Assembly: GCA_963709185.1 (NCBI GenBank)
Contig: CAVPVQ010000015.1
Span: 664,665 to 728,664 of the forward strand
DNA from: Roseiarcus sp963709185
GTDB lineage: Bacteria; Pseudomonadota; Alphaproteobacteria; Rhizobiales; Beijerinckiaceae
DNA: 64,000 nt
Reading direction: 5' to 3'
In this document: positions 20,224 to 29,644 of the stretch, piece after piece
How the letters are laid out: every line of letters begins with the position of its first letter
Numbering within the stretch: the first letter of the stretch is position 1
Made by a program: the position numbers and the translations under genes
The notes under the pieces: model-generated
What the model saw: only the letters and a program-made list of their open reading frames with translations
Told to the model about the DNA's origin: nothing
Databases searched by the model: none

Positions 20224-21616
20224 CTACCCCCCGAACACCGACTGGATCACCTCTCCCCCTCGCCCGATCGCCAGTTTCCAGTAGCGTGGGCGCGAGGCGG
20301 CGGCTTTTTCGAGGTCGCGGGTGGTGTCGATCTTTTCGTCGTTGACCGACAGGACGAGGTCGCCCTTCTGCAGGCCGACGCCGGCGGCGGTCGAGCCTTG
20401 CGCGACGTCGGTGACGATGACCCCCTTGTGCGCGTCCTTCGATCGACATTTCCTCGATCAGCGCCGGCGAGATGTTCATCACCGTCGCGCCTTCGAACGG
20501 CGAGCGGCTGCGGATGCGGATCGCGTCGCGCGGCGGAATCTCCGGCGCCGCGGCGAGCTTCAGCGACAGGACGATCGTCTTGCCGCCGCGCAGCACAGCT
20601 GAGCGCGGCGACGCCGCCGAGCGGCTTTTCGCCGAGGCGGAAGCCGACGCCGCCGCTGTCGTCGACCGGCTGGCCGTCGATGGCGGTGATGACGTCGCCG
20701 CGCTTCAGGCCCGCTTCCGCCGCCGGCCCGCCTTCGATCACGTCGGCGACCAGCGCGCCGACCGGCCGGTCGAGCCCGATCGAATCGGCGATTTCCTTGG
20801 TGACGTCCTGCAGCGAAGCGCCGAGCCACGGCCGCTTGACCGCCGTGCCGCCGCGCCTGCGCGGCCGCCACGACGCCCTTGACCATATTGACGGGAATGG
20901 CGAAGCCGATGCCCATGCTGCCGCCGGAGCGCGAAAAGATCGCCGAATTGATGCCGATCAGCCGCCCGCTGAGATCGACCAGCGCGCCGCCCGAATTGCC
21001 CGGATTGATCGCCGCGTCGGTCTGGATGAAGAAGCCGTAGTCGTTGATGCCGACCTGCGTGCGCGCCAGCGCCGAGACGATGCCCTGGGTGACGGTCTGG
21101 CCGACGCCGAACGGATCGCCGATCGCGATGACGAAATCGCCGACCTCGATGGCGTCGGAATCGCCGAGTTCGAGCACCGGGAACGGTCTCGTCGCTCGCG
21201 ATCTTGAGCACCGCCAGATCCGAGCGCGGATCGCGCAGCACGATCTTCGCCGGAAATTCGCGATGGTCGGTCAAGGCGACCTTGACGTCGGTCATCCCCT
21301 CGATGACGTGGTTGTTGGTGACGACGAGGCCGCTGGCATCGACGATCACCCCCGATCCCAGCGAGTGCGAGACGCGCGCATCGCCGCCCTGGCCGCCGAA
21401 GAACTGGCGAAAGATCGGATCGTCGAGCAACGGATTGCGGGCCGCCTGCTCGACGCGCGAGGCGTAGACGTTGACCACCGCCGGCCGCGCCTTCCTGACC
21501 ACCGGCGCGAAAGACAGATGAACCTCGCCGGGGCTCTGCGGCACGGTCTTGTCGCCTTGGGCGAGCGCCGGACCAAACAGCAGAGCGAAAACGGCGACGA
21601 TCGCAAAACGAAGCAA
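20224..21616 (-). pseudogene. Second Do-family serine protease, about four frameshifts
   Basis: Reconstructed over several frames: signal peptide (LRFAIVAVFALLFGPALAQG), VVTNNHVIEGM with the catalytic histidine, DLAVLKI with the aspartate, then after a shift near 21180 ELGDSDAIEVGDFVIAIG and NPGNSGGALVDLSG with the serine, a shift near 20860 to the first PDZ (VIEGGPAAEAGLKRGD), a shift near 20598, another near 20430, and the second PDZ ending VIQSVFGG at 20224. All essential residues exist, so either this is a recent pseudogene or the sequence has several indel errors. The TTG at 21616 is the likely start. Placement beside rplQ is typical. Confidence 0.8.
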
Positions 21617-21678
21617 AGCGCACCTCGGGAAGCCCGCCCGCCCCTCGCGCGCCGAGAGACGGGACTGGTCGGCCGGCC

Positions 21679-22095
21679 TCAGCCCGCGGACGAAGCCTTG
21701 TCCTGCGCGGGTCCGGAGTCCTTGCCTTTCGCCTCGACGTCGCGATCGACGAATTCGATCACCGCCATCGGCGCATTGTCGCCGGCGCGAAAGCCGGCCT
21801 TCATCACCCTGAGATAGCCGCCGTTGCGCGCCTTGTAGCGCGGCCCCAGCACGTCGATCAGCTTCTTGACGAGGTCGGCGTCGCGCAGCCGCGAAATCGC
21901 CAGGCGCCGCGCGTGCAGATCGCCGCGCTTGCCCAAAGTGATGAGCTTCTCGACGACCGGGCGCAGGTCCTTGGCCTTGGGCAGCGTGGTGGTGATCTGC
22001 TCGTGCTTGATCAGCGCCTGCGCCATATTGGCGAACATCGCCTTGCGGTGCTCGGCGGTTCGATTGAACCGCCGCTTCTGACGTCCATGATACAT
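21679..22095 (-). CDS. rplQ: 50S ribosomal protein L17
   Basis: A 138-residue protein with the invariant L17 opening MYHGRQKRRFNRTAEHRKAM and ITLGKRGDLHARRLA. It binds 23S rRNA near the exit tunnel. The C-terminal tail (EAKGKDSGPAQDKASSAG) is a low-complexity extension common in this class. AGGAG lies about 9 bases before the ATG. It is the last gene of the alpha operon. Confidence 0.98.
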   Translation of the reverse strand: MYHGRQKRRFNRTAEHRKAMFANMAQALIKHEQITTTLPKAKDLRPVVEKLITLGKRGDLHARRLAISRLRDADLVKKLIDVLGPRYKARNGGYLRVMKAGFRAGDNAPMAVIEFVDRDVEAKGKDSGPAQDKASSAG

Positions 22096-22147
22096 CGCGG
22101 CGCTCCTGTTGTTACGGCCGCCGTGCCAAGGAACGGCCGTTGTTTAT

Positions 22148-22272
22148 TACCTCCCTCTCCCGCTTGCGGGAGAGGGTCGGGGCGAGGGCGCGTCGATGCG
22201 ACATCGACGCGAAAGGCCCTCATCCGTCACGCTACGCGTGACACCTTCTCCCGCGAAGCGGGAGAAGGGTCT
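22148..22272. repeat. Palindromic intergenic repeat unit between rpoA and rplQ
   Basis: Two hairpin-forming segments, CCCTCTCCCGC/GCGGGAGAGGG near 22149-22172 and CTTCTCCCGC/GCGGGAGAAG near 22244-22268, border a 70-base middle. Dispersed repeats with this CCCTCTCCC look are common between genes in GC-rich proteobacteria. A partly similar stretch occurs at about 10188-10232 inside the IS1595 element. Here it separates two genes that are normally tightly linked. Confidence 0.65.
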
Positions 22273-22277
22273 TTCAC

Positions 22278-23294
22278 TCAGTAGTGCTCCTCGAACCGCT
22301 TGGCCAGATCCTCGATATTCTCGGGCGGCCAACCCGTCACCTCCATGCCGAGGTGCAGCCCCATCTGGGCGAGCACTTCCTTGATCTCGTTGAGCGACTT
22401 GCGGCCGAAGTTCGGCGTGCGCAGCATCTCGGCTTCCGACTTCTGGATGAGGTCGCCGATATAGGTGATGTTGTCGTTCTTCAGGCAATTGGCCGAGCGC
22501 ACCGACAGTTCGAGTTCGTCGACCTTCTTCAGCAGCGCCGGATTGAACGCCAGTTCGGGGATCAGTTGCGCGGCCTCTTCGCGGCGCGGCTCCTCGAAAT
22601 TGACGAACACGTTGAGCTGATCCTGCAGGATGCGCGCGGCATAGGCGAGCGCGTCCTCCGGGGCCAGGGCGCCGTTGGTCTCGATCGTCATGGTCAGCCG
22701 GTCCTTGTCGAGGTCCTGGCCCTCGCGGGTGTTCTCGACGCGATAGGAAACCTTGCGGACCGGCGAAAACAGGCTGTCGATCGGCATCAGGCCGATCGGC
22801 GAATCCTCGGCGCGGTTGCGGTCGGCCGGAACATAGCCCTTGCCGGTGGTCACCGTGAATTCGAAGCGGATTTCCGCGCCTTCGTCGAGCGTGCAGATGA
22901 CCAGACCGGGGTTGAGGATCTGGATGTCGCCGGTGGTCTGGATTTCGCCCGCCGTCACCGCGCCGGGGCCGTGGCGCTTGAGCACCAGACGCTTGGGGCC
23001 GTCGCCCTGCATCTTGATCGCGATGTCCTTGACGTTGAGCACGATGTCGACGACGTCCTCGCGAACGCCGGGGATCGACGAGAATTCGTGCAGCACGCCG
23101 TCAATGTGGATCGAGGTGATCGCGGCGCCTTGCAGCGACGACAACAGGATGCGGCGCAGCGAATTGCCGAGCGTCTGCCCGAAGCCGCGCTCCAGCGGCT
23201 CGGCGACGACGGTGGCGAAACGGCGCGGGTCGTCGCCATGCGACACTTCGAGTTTCTTGGGCTTGATCAGTTCTTGCCAGTTTTTTTGAATCAC
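22278..23294 (-). CDS. rpoA: RNA polymerase alpha subunit
   Basis: A 338-residue subunit that dimerises to nucleate RNA polymerase assembly. The N-terminal domain shows FGQTLGNSLRRILLSSLQGAA-type sequence (TLGNSLRRILLSSLQGAAIT), and the C-terminal domain, which contacts promoter UP elements and activators, has SVRSANCLKNDNITYIGDLI and RTPNFGRKSLNEIKEVL. The start is a GTG at 23294 giving MIQKNWQELIKPKKLEV. Intact, in contrast to several neighbours. Confidence 0.99.
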   Translation of the reverse strand: MIQKNWQELIKPKKLEVSHGDDPRRFATVVAEPLERGFGQTLGNSLRRILLSSLQGAAITSIHIDGVLHEFSSIPGVREDVVDIVLNVKDIAIKMQGDGPKRLVLKRHGPGAVTAGEIQTTGDIQILNPGLVICTLDEGAEIRFEFTVTTGKGYVPADRNRAEDSPIGLMPIDSLFSPVRKVSYRVENTREGQDLDKDRLTMTIETNGALAPEDALAYAARILQDQLNVFVNFEEPRREEAAQLIPELAFNPALLKKVDELELSVRSANCLKNDNITYIGDLIQKSEAEMLRTPNFGRKSLNEIKEVLAQMGLHLGMEVTGWPPENIEDLAKRFEEHY

Positions 23295-23408
23295 GTGCGT
23301 TTGCCTTCCATTCGACGGCGCGGCGGGGACGGCCCTCGCGCCTTCCGCGGCTGCGCATTCATCGGCCGGCGCGCCCCCGCGCGCCCGATGCGCAACCGTA
23401 ATTTCCGC

Positions 23409-23798
23409 TCAGACGCGGCGACGCTTGCGCGGCCGGCAGCCGTTATGCGGGATCGGCGTCACGTCGCGGATCGAGGTGACGTTGAAGCCCGCCGCCTGGA
23501 TCGCGCGCAACGCCAATTCGCGCCCCGAGCCCGGCCCGGAGACCTCGACTTCGAGCATCCGCATGCCGTGTTCGGACGCCTTGCGCACCGCATCCTCGGC
23601 GGCCATCTGCGCGGCGAACGGCGTCGACTTGCGCGAGCCCTTGAAGCCCATCGTGCCGGCCGACGACCACGAGATCGTATTGCCCTGCGCGTCGGTGATG
23701 GTGATCATCGTGTTGTTGAACGTCGAATTCACATGCGCGACGCCGGACACGATGTTCTTGCGTTCGCGACGGCGCACGCGGGTCGCTTCTTTGGCCAT
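23409..23798 (-). CDS. rpsK: 30S ribosomal protein S11
   Basis: A 129-residue protein of the 30S platform. HVNSTFNNTMITITDAQGN and the C-terminal DVTPIPHNGCRPRKRRRV are diagnostic. AAGGA lies about 9 bases before the ATG. It is second in rpsM-rpsK-rpoA-rplQ. Confidence 0.99.
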   Translation of the reverse strand: MAKEATRVRRRERKNIVSGVAHVNSTFNNTMITITDAQGNTISWSSAGTMGFKGSRKSTPFAAQMAAEDAVRKASEHGMRMLEVEVSGPGSGRELALRAIQAAGFNVTSIRDVTPIPHNGCRPRKRRRV

Positions 23799-23866
23799 TT
23801 TTCAATCCTTAAAGAGCGCCAGCGGCGCGAAATCTCAAAAACCCGAAATCCGAAAACCCTTCGGCG

Positions 23867-24235
23867 TCACTTCTTCTTGCCGGCGATCGCCTTCGGCTTG
23901 CCCTTGCGGGTGCGGGCGTTGGTGTGCGTGCGCTGGCCGCGCACCGGCAGGCCGCGCCGATGGCGCAGGCCGCGATAGGCGCCAAGGTCCATCAGACGCT
24001 TGATGTTGATCGCCGTCTCGCGGCGCAGGTCGCCCTCGACCATATAGTCGCGATCGATCGTTTCGCGAATCTGCATCACCTCGGAGTCGGTCAGTTGCGA
24101 CACCCGGCGCTCCGGCGGAATATGCACCTTCTCGGTGATTTCCCTGGCCTTCGTCGGACCGATGCCGTGGATATACTGAAGCGCGATGATGACGCGCTTG
24201 TTGGTCGGGATATTGACGCCTGCGATACGGGCCAA
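23867..24235 (-). CDS. rpsM: 30S ribosomal protein S13 (TTG start)
   Basis: A 122-residue protein of the 30S head, touching the P-site tRNA and the 50S subunit. It reads ARIAGVNIPTNKRVIIALQY from the second residue and ends with the basic PKAIAGKKK. The only start giving family length is a TTG at 24235, with GGAG about 9 bases upstream; no in-frame ATG is close. First gene of the alpha operon here. The genes that usually precede it in alphaproteobacteria (secY, adk) are absent; the next gene upstream is spoVR. Nothing is seen in 24236-24467. Confidence 0.97.
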   Translation of the reverse strand: MARIAGVNIPTNKRVIIALQYIHGIGPTKAREITEKVHIPPERRVSQLTDSEVMQIRETIDRDYMVEGDLRRETAINIKRLMDLGAYRGLRHRRGLPVRGQRTHTNARTRKGKPKAIAGKKK

Positions 24236-24467
24236 GCTCTCAGCTCCATGTCGGCCGCGCCGAAGCGCGGGGTTGATCGAACTCGACGTCCGGTGGAGGC
24301 CGGCCCTTGTCGAGCTTTCCGGAACGCAAACGATCCCAGTCGCACGCAACGGCGCCGGGACCCAGCAATTGGTTCGGAACGCGGGCTCTTACGCCATTGC
24401 CGACGCGGCGTCAACACCGGGTCTCAGCCCCTCAAGGATGCAACGCGGCGCGCGGGCGCGCCACGCC

Positions 24468-26015
24468 TCACGCCGCCAGCGCGGTCGCTCGCGGGCTACA
24501 GGCGTGCTCCTTGAGAACCACGTCGGCGGGGCCGGTCTCGCGCAGCAGCACGTCGTAGCCCCAGAGGTCGGCCAGATGCTGCAGCACCCGCCCGGCGTCC
24601 GCCTCGGCGAGCAGGCGCCCGTCGAGCACATGATGCTCCACGATCAGACGGCGATCGCCGGTGAGGTCGACGTCGACCACCTCGATATTGGGATCGACCC
24701 GGCCGACGTCGTATTGCCTGGCGAGCTCGCGGCGAATGCGCCGGTAGCCGCGCTCGTTGTGGATCGCCTCGACCCGGACGCCGTCGGTCTCAGCCGGGTC
24801 GTCGTGAAGCTGGAACAGGCGCATCTGCCGGATCAGCCGCGGACTCAAATACTGGCCGATGAAGCTCTCGTCGCGGAAATTCGCCCAGATTTCGCGCAAC
24901 GCCGCCATCGCGTCGCCGGAACCCGCCATTTCGGGAAACCATTGCCGGTCCTCATCGTCGGGGTCGGTGACGATCCGCTCGATGTCGCGCATCATCGCAA
25001 AACCGAGCGCGTAAGGGTTGAAGCCCGAGAAATGCGGATCGTCATAGGCCGGCTGGAAGATCGCGTTGGAGTGCGACTGCAGGAATTCCAGGAAATCGCC
25101 GTCGGAAATGCCGCCGCGCTCGTGCAGGCGGGTCATGATGCGATAGTGAACGTAGGTCGCCGCGCCCTCGTTCATCACCTTGGTCTGCGCCTGCGGATAG
25201 AAATATTGCGCGATATGGCGCACGATGCGCAGAAGCTCGCGCTGCCAGGGCGCGAGCCGCGGCGCGGATTTCTCGAGGAAGTAAAGGATGTTCTCCTGCG
25301 GCAGGCCGAGCAGGGCCTTTCGCCGCACCGCGCTGAGCTCCAGGACGGTCTTGCCGGGGCCGGTCGGCACCGTGCGCCACAGATCGTTGAAATTGCGCTC
25401 GCCGTGGGCGCGCCGCTCGCGCTCCCGCAGCTCCTCCGAGCGCAGGTCGAGCTTCTTCTTGCCGGGATAGCGGAAAACGCCGTGCGACATCAGCGCGTGC
25501 GCGGCGTCGAGAATGCGCTCGACGGCGCCCTGGCCATGGCGCTCCTCGCAGCGGGCGACATAGCCCTTGGCGAAATTCAGATATTCAAGAATCCCTTCGG
25601 CGTCGGTCCATAGCTTGAACAAATAGTTGTTCTTGAAAAAGTGGTTGTGGCCGAACGCCGCGTGGGCGATCACCAGCGCCTGCATCGTCGCGGTGTTCTC
25701 CTCCATCAGATAGGCGACGCACGGCGAACTGTTGATCACGATTTCATAGGCCAGCCCGCGCAGCCCCTTGCGATAGAGCGCCTCGTGCTGGGTGAAGTGC
25801 TTGCCGAACGACCAATGCTTGTAGAACAGCGGCATGCCGACCGAGGAATAGACGTCGAGCATCTGTTCGGCGGTGATCACCTCGATCTGGCTGGGATAGA
25901 GATCGAGTCCGAGTTCGGACAGGGCGATGTCCGCGCAGGCGTCGTGAATCCGCCGCAACGTCGAAAAATCCCAGTCGGCGCCTTGGTACAGCCGGTCGAT
26001 CGCGCTCGCCTTCAT
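24468..26015 (-). CDS. SpoVR family protein
   Basis: A 515-residue SpoVR/YcgB protein. Recognisable blocks are DLYPSQIEVITAEQMLDVYS, NSSPCVAYLMEENTATMQAL, HAAFGHNHFFKNN (a conserved metal-site-like HAxxGHxxFF stretch) and the C-terminal DGRLLxEAD and HLADLWGYDVLL blocks. The biochemical role is not settled; in enterobacteria the prkA-yeaH-ycgB group belongs to the general stress/nutrient response. Its start overlaps the stop of the yeaH-like gene by four bases, so the three genes form one operon read prkA, yeaH, spoVR. Confidence 0.95.
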   Translation of the reverse strand: MKASAIDRLYQGADWDFSTLRRIHDACADIALSELGLDLYPSQIEVITAEQMLDVYSSVGMPLFYKHWSFGKHFTQHEALYRKGLRGLAYEIVINSSPCVAYLMEENTATMQALVIAHAAFGHNHFFKNNYLFKLWTDAEGILEYLNFAKGYVARCEERHGQGAVERILDAAHALMSHGVFRYPGKKKLDLRSEELRERERRAHGERNFNDLWRTVPTGPGKTVLELSAVRRKALLGLPQENILYFLEKSAPRLAPWQRELLRIVRHIAQYFYPQAQTKVMNEGAATYVHYRIMTRLHERGGISDGDFLEFLQSHSNAIFQPAYDDPHFSGFNPYALGFAMMRDIERIVTDPDDEDRQWFPEMAGSGDAMAALREIWANFRDESFIGQYLSPRLIRQMRLFQLHDDPAETDGVRVEAIHNERGYRRIRRELARQYDVGRVDPNIEVVDVDLTGDRRLIVEHHVLDGRLLAEADAGRVLQHLADLWGYDVLLRETGPADVVLKEHACSPRATALAA

Positions 26016-27289
26016 CCGTGCGCCCTTTCCTTCGCCGGCCGTCGCTGGAACAGATCGCGGAACACCGGGAAGATATCGCTCCGCGCGCGAACCTTGCGCA
26101 TCGAGAGCGGTCGTCCCTCAGCGCACAGCGGCTCATAGACGCCCCACAGCGACGATCGCGAGCTTCCGTAGTCGCCGCGCTCGTTGGCCTCGCCGACCTC
26201 GAGATAGGCGAAATACTGACTGACCGGCAGGATTTCGTCCCGCAGAAGCCGCGCCGCGGTCTCTCCGTCGCCGGGGGCGTTGTCGCCGTCCGACGCCTCG
26301 GCGGCGTAGATGTTCCAGTCGGCCGGGCGGTAGCGCGCCTCGACCACCCGCCGCATCGCCTCCAGCGCGCTCGACACCACGGTTCCGCCGGTCGCCCGGC
26401 TGTGGAAGAAGGTGTGCTCGTCGACCTCCTCGGCCTCGTCGGTGTGCCGGATGAACACGATCTCGACATGGCGGTAGCGACGGGTGAGAAAGATGTAGAG
26501 CAGCGTGTAGAAGCGCTTGGCGAGATCCTTCATGTGCTCCGACATCGAGCCCGATACGTCCATCAGGCAGAACATCACCGCCTGCGCGATGGGCTTCGGC
26601 GCGTCCTCGAAGCGGCGATAGCGGATGTCGATCGGATCGATATAGGGAATGCGCCGCATCCTCGCCTCGAGCGCCGCGATTTGTCCACGCAGCGCCGCGC
26701 GATCCTCCTGGTCTTCGCAATCGGCGACGTCTTCCTCGAGCCGTTCGATCGCGCGGGCGCTCGGGCGGCGCAGGGCGATGCGGCGGGCCATCGCCAGACG
26801 CATCGTGCGGGTCACCGCGATATTGGACGGCGATCCCGAAACCGTATAGCCGGCGCGGCGAACGCCCTCATGCTCGACCTCCGCCAGCCGTCGCTTGGCG
26901 AGGTCGGGAAGTTCGAGGTCGTCGAGGAACAGGTCGAGAAACTCCTCCCGGCTCAGCATGAAGCGAAACGCATCCTCGCCCTCGCCGGCGCCGGTCTGCG
27001 AACTCGCGGCGTCCTCTCCGGACCGCGGCAGCAAATCGCCCTCGGCGAATTGCCGGTTTCCGGGCAGCACGCTGTCGTGAACCCCGCTCCGGCCGGCACG
27101 GAGCCGCGGCTCATCGACCCCGGCCGCCGGGATGCCGACCTCGCCGCCCTGCAGAATATCGCTGATGTCGCGCGTCTGGGAGGACTGGCGGACCGCCTGC
27201 TGCACAAGAGCCTTGGCGCGTCGCAGAAAACGCTGGCGATTCTCCAGGTTCTTGCCGCCCGGGTTGAGGCGACGATCGAGAATCTGCAT
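26012..27289 (-). CDS. YeaH/YhbH family (DUF444) protein
   Basis: A 425-residue DUF444 protein. It starts MQILDRRLNPGGKNLENRQR, and the C-terminal half is a von Willebrand factor A-like domain with the metal-site motif CLMDVSGSMSEHMKD, followed by VEIVFIRHTDEAEEVDEHTF and RATGGTVVSSAL. The middle is charged. GGGGGAGA precedes the start. It is translationally coupled to spoVR and 22 bases downstream of prkA. In other bacteria its product works with the PrkA kinase in starvation signalling. Confidence 0.95.
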   Translation of the reverse strand: MQILDRRLNPGGKNLENRQRFLRRAKALVQQAVRQSSQTRDISDILQGGEVGIPAAGVDEPRLRAGRSGVHDSVLPGNRQFAEGDLLPRSGEDAASSQTGAGEGEDAFRFMLSREEFLDLFLDDLELPDLAKRRLAEVEHEGVRRAGYTVSGSPSNIAVTRTMRLAMARRIALRRPSARAIERLEEDVADCEDQEDRAALRGQIAALEARMRRIPYIDPIDIRYRRFEDAPKPIAQAVMFCLMDVSGSMSEHMKDLAKRFYTLLYIFLTRRYRHVEIVFIRHTDEAEEVDEHTFFHSRATGGTVVSSALEAMRRVVEARYRPADWNIYAAEASDGDNAPGDGETAARLLRDEILPVSQYFAYLEVGEANERGDYGSSRSSLWGVYEPLCAEGRPLSMRKVRARSDIFPVFRDLFQRRPAKERAHG

Positions 27290-27311
27290 CCATTCTCCCC
27301 CAGTGCCCGGC

Positions 27312-29255
27312 TCAACCCGCCTGCTTCACGCGCATATACCACTCGACCAGCCGCCGGACCTGACGCTCGGTATAGCCGCGCGCCACCATGCGTTCGACGA
27401 ACTGCCCATGCTTCTTCTCGGATTCGCCATCCTTCTTCGATCCGAACGAGATGACCGGCAGCAGGTCCTCGACCTGCGAGAACATCCGCTTCTCGATCAC
27501 CTCGCGGATTTTTTCATAGCTCGTCCAGGACGGATTCTTGCCGCCGTTGTTGGCGCGGGTGCGCAGCGAGAACTTGACGATCTCGTTCCGGAAGTCCTTC
27601 GGATTGGCGATCCCGGCCGGCTTCTCGATCTTGGTCAGTTCCTGATTGAGCAGGTCGCGGTTGAGCAGTTGCCCGGTGTCGGGATCCTTGAAGTCCTGGT
27701 CCTCGATCCACGCGTCGGCGTAGTCGACATAGCGATCGAACAGGTTCTGCCCATAGTCGGAATAGGATTCGAGATAGGCCTTCTGGATCTCATGGCCGAT
27801 GAATTCGGCATAGCGCGGCGCCAACTCGCCCTTGATGAATTCGAGATAGCGCTTCTCGGTCTCGTCGGCCAGTTGCTCGCGGCGGATCGACTGTTCGAGC
27901 ACATACATCAGGTGCACGGGATCGGCGCTGATCTCGCTGACGTCGTGGTTGAACGTCGCGGCGAGCACCTTGAACGCAAAACGCGTCGAGACGCCGTCCA
28001 TCCCTTCGTCGACGCCCCCGGCGTCGCGATATTCCTGGACGCTGCGCGCCTTGGGATCGGACTCTTTCAGGGTTTCGCCGTCATAGACGCGCATCTTGGC
28101 GTAGAGCGTCGAATTCTCGTGCTTGTGCAGCCGCGACAGCACGGTGAAGCGGGCGAGCGTCTCCAGCGTCGCGGGCGCGCAGGGGGACCTGGCGAGTTCG
28201 GATCCCTGGATCAGCTTCTCGTAGATTTTCGCTTCCTCGGCGACGCGCAGGCAATACGGGACCTTGACCACCGAAATCCGGTCGATGAACGCTTCGTTGT
28301 TCTTGTTGCTCTTGAAGGTCTGCCATTCCGACTCGTTGGAATGGGCGAGGATCAGGCCGGAGAACGGAATGGCGCCGATATTCTCGGTGCCGATATAGTT
28401 GCCCTCCTGGGTGGCGGTGAGCAGCGGGTGCAGCATCTTGATCGGCGCCTTGAACATTTCGACGAATTCGAGAATGCCCTGGTTGGCGCGGTTCAGGCCG
28501 CCCGAATAGCTGTAGGCGTCGGGATCGTTCTGCGCGAAAGTCTCGAGCTTGCGGATATCGACCTTGCCGACCAGCGACGAGATGTCCTGGTTGTTTTCAT
28601 CGCCGGGCTCGGTCTTGGCGATGGCGATCTGGCGCAGCCGCGAGGGCTGGACGCGGGCGACGGTGAAACGCGAGACGTCGCCGCCGAACGCCTCGAGCCG
28701 CTTGAGACACCACGGGCTCGCCAGCCCGTTCAAGCGCCGGCGCGGCACGCCGTATCGCTCCTCGACCATCGCGCCCATCGTCTCGGGATCGAACAGGCCG
28801 AGCGGGCTCTCGAACACCGGAGACAGTTCGTCGCCGGCCTTCAGCACATAGATCGGATGGACTTCCATCAGCGATTTGAGACGCTCGGCCAGCGACGATT
28901 TGCCGCCCCCGACCGGTCCGAGCAGGTAGAGGATCTGCTTGCGCTCCTCCAGGCCCTGCGCGGCGTGGCGGAAGAACGAAACGATCCGCTCGATCGTATC
29001 CTCCATGCCGTAGAATCCGGCGAACGCCGGATAGGCGCGGATGGTCCGGTTCATGAAAATCCGGCCGAGGCGCGGATCCTTGGCGGTGTCGACGATCTGG
29101 GGGTCGCCGATCGCCGCCAGCAGGCGTTCGGTCGCCGTGGCGTAGCGCATCGGGTCGCCGCGGCACGATTCCAGATACTCCGAAAGCGACATTTCCGTTT
29201 CACGCCGCGCCTCGAACGATCGCACGAAGGCATCGAAGACATGGTCGCTGAACAT
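27312..29255 (-). CDS. prkA: PrkA family serine protein kinase
   Basis: A 647-residue AAA+-fold protein with a C-terminal kinase-like domain. Walker A is LLGPVGGGKSSLAERLK; conserved blocks include EFVEMFKAPIKMLHPLLTATQEGNYIG-type sequence (MFKAPIKMLHPLLTATQEGN) and YDYADAWIED-like C-terminal helices. PrkA-type proteins act in stress and nutrient responses; kinase or protease activity has been reported in different species. The ATG at 29255 has AAGAGGATG upstream. First gene of prkA-yeaH-spoVR. Confidence 0.95.
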   Translation of the reverse strand: MFSDHVFDAFVRSFEARRETEMSLSEYLESCRGDPMRYATATERLLAAIGDPQIVDTAKDPRLGRIFMNRTIRAYPAFAGFYGMEDTIERIVSFFRHAAQGLEERKQILYLLGPVGGGKSSLAERLKSLMEVHPIYVLKAGDELSPVFESPLGLFDPETMGAMVEERYGVPRRRLNGLASPWCLKRLEAFGGDVSRFTVARVQPSRLRQIAIAKTEPGDENNQDISSLVGKVDIRKLETFAQNDPDAYSYSGGLNRANQGILEFVEMFKAPIKMLHPLLTATQEGNYIGTENIGAIPFSGLILAHSNESEWQTFKSNKNNEAFIDRISVVKVPYCLRVAEEAKIYEKLIQGSELARSPCAPATLETLARFTVLSRLHKHENSTLYAKMRVYDGETLKESDPKARSVQEYRDAGGVDEGMDGVSTRFAFKVLAATFNHDVSEISADPVHLMYVLEQSIRREQLADETEKRYLEFIKGELAPRYAEFIGHEIQKAYLESYSDYGQNLFDRYVDYADAWIEDQDFKDPDTGQLLNRDLLNQELTKIEKPAGIANPKDFRNEIVKFSLRTRANNGGKNPSWTSYEKIREVIEKRMFSQVEDLLPVISFGSKKDGESEKKHGQFVERMVARGYTERQVRRLVEWYMRVKQAG

Positions 29256-29644
29256 GGCATCCTCTTAATGCGCTGCCGGCTGTCGGGTTCCTCCTGTGGC
29301 TTGGACGGACACGCTTGGCGGTTCCGAATCAGCCCTGCTGTCGCCCCGATTGGACACCGCCAGCGGCGATTTCACAACGTGCAAACGCCGTGCCCGCCGG
29401 CATTGCGCATGCAGAGTAGGAACAATGATCATGCAAGTGCGACTTTTCTGGGCAGTGCGGCAAAATTGTCGCGCCCGACGGCGATTCGCCGCCCGAATCG
29501 TCGCCTGCCGGCGCGCCTTGCAATGCGCGGCGACGCTGTCCCACGCGGTGGCGGCCGCGAAAGCTCCGGCGACGTTCTCCCGCCAGGTTCTTTGCAAGAA
29601 CCGGGCGACTCCGGTAAGGGTCGCGGCGTCATTCTGGAGGCCTC
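29256..29644. other. Intergenic region between prkA and the FkbM gene
   Basis: 389 bases upstream of two divergent genes. I see no convincing gene; it must hold both promoters. A short low-GC patch (about 29415-29460) is the likeliest promoter zone for prkA, but no clear -35/-10 pair or known stress-sigma motif could be fixed by eye. Confidence 0.5.

Noticed and set aside
22284..23978. Long plus-strand frame antisense to rpoA and rpsK
   Set aside because: Both genes on the minus strand are unmistakable and intact.
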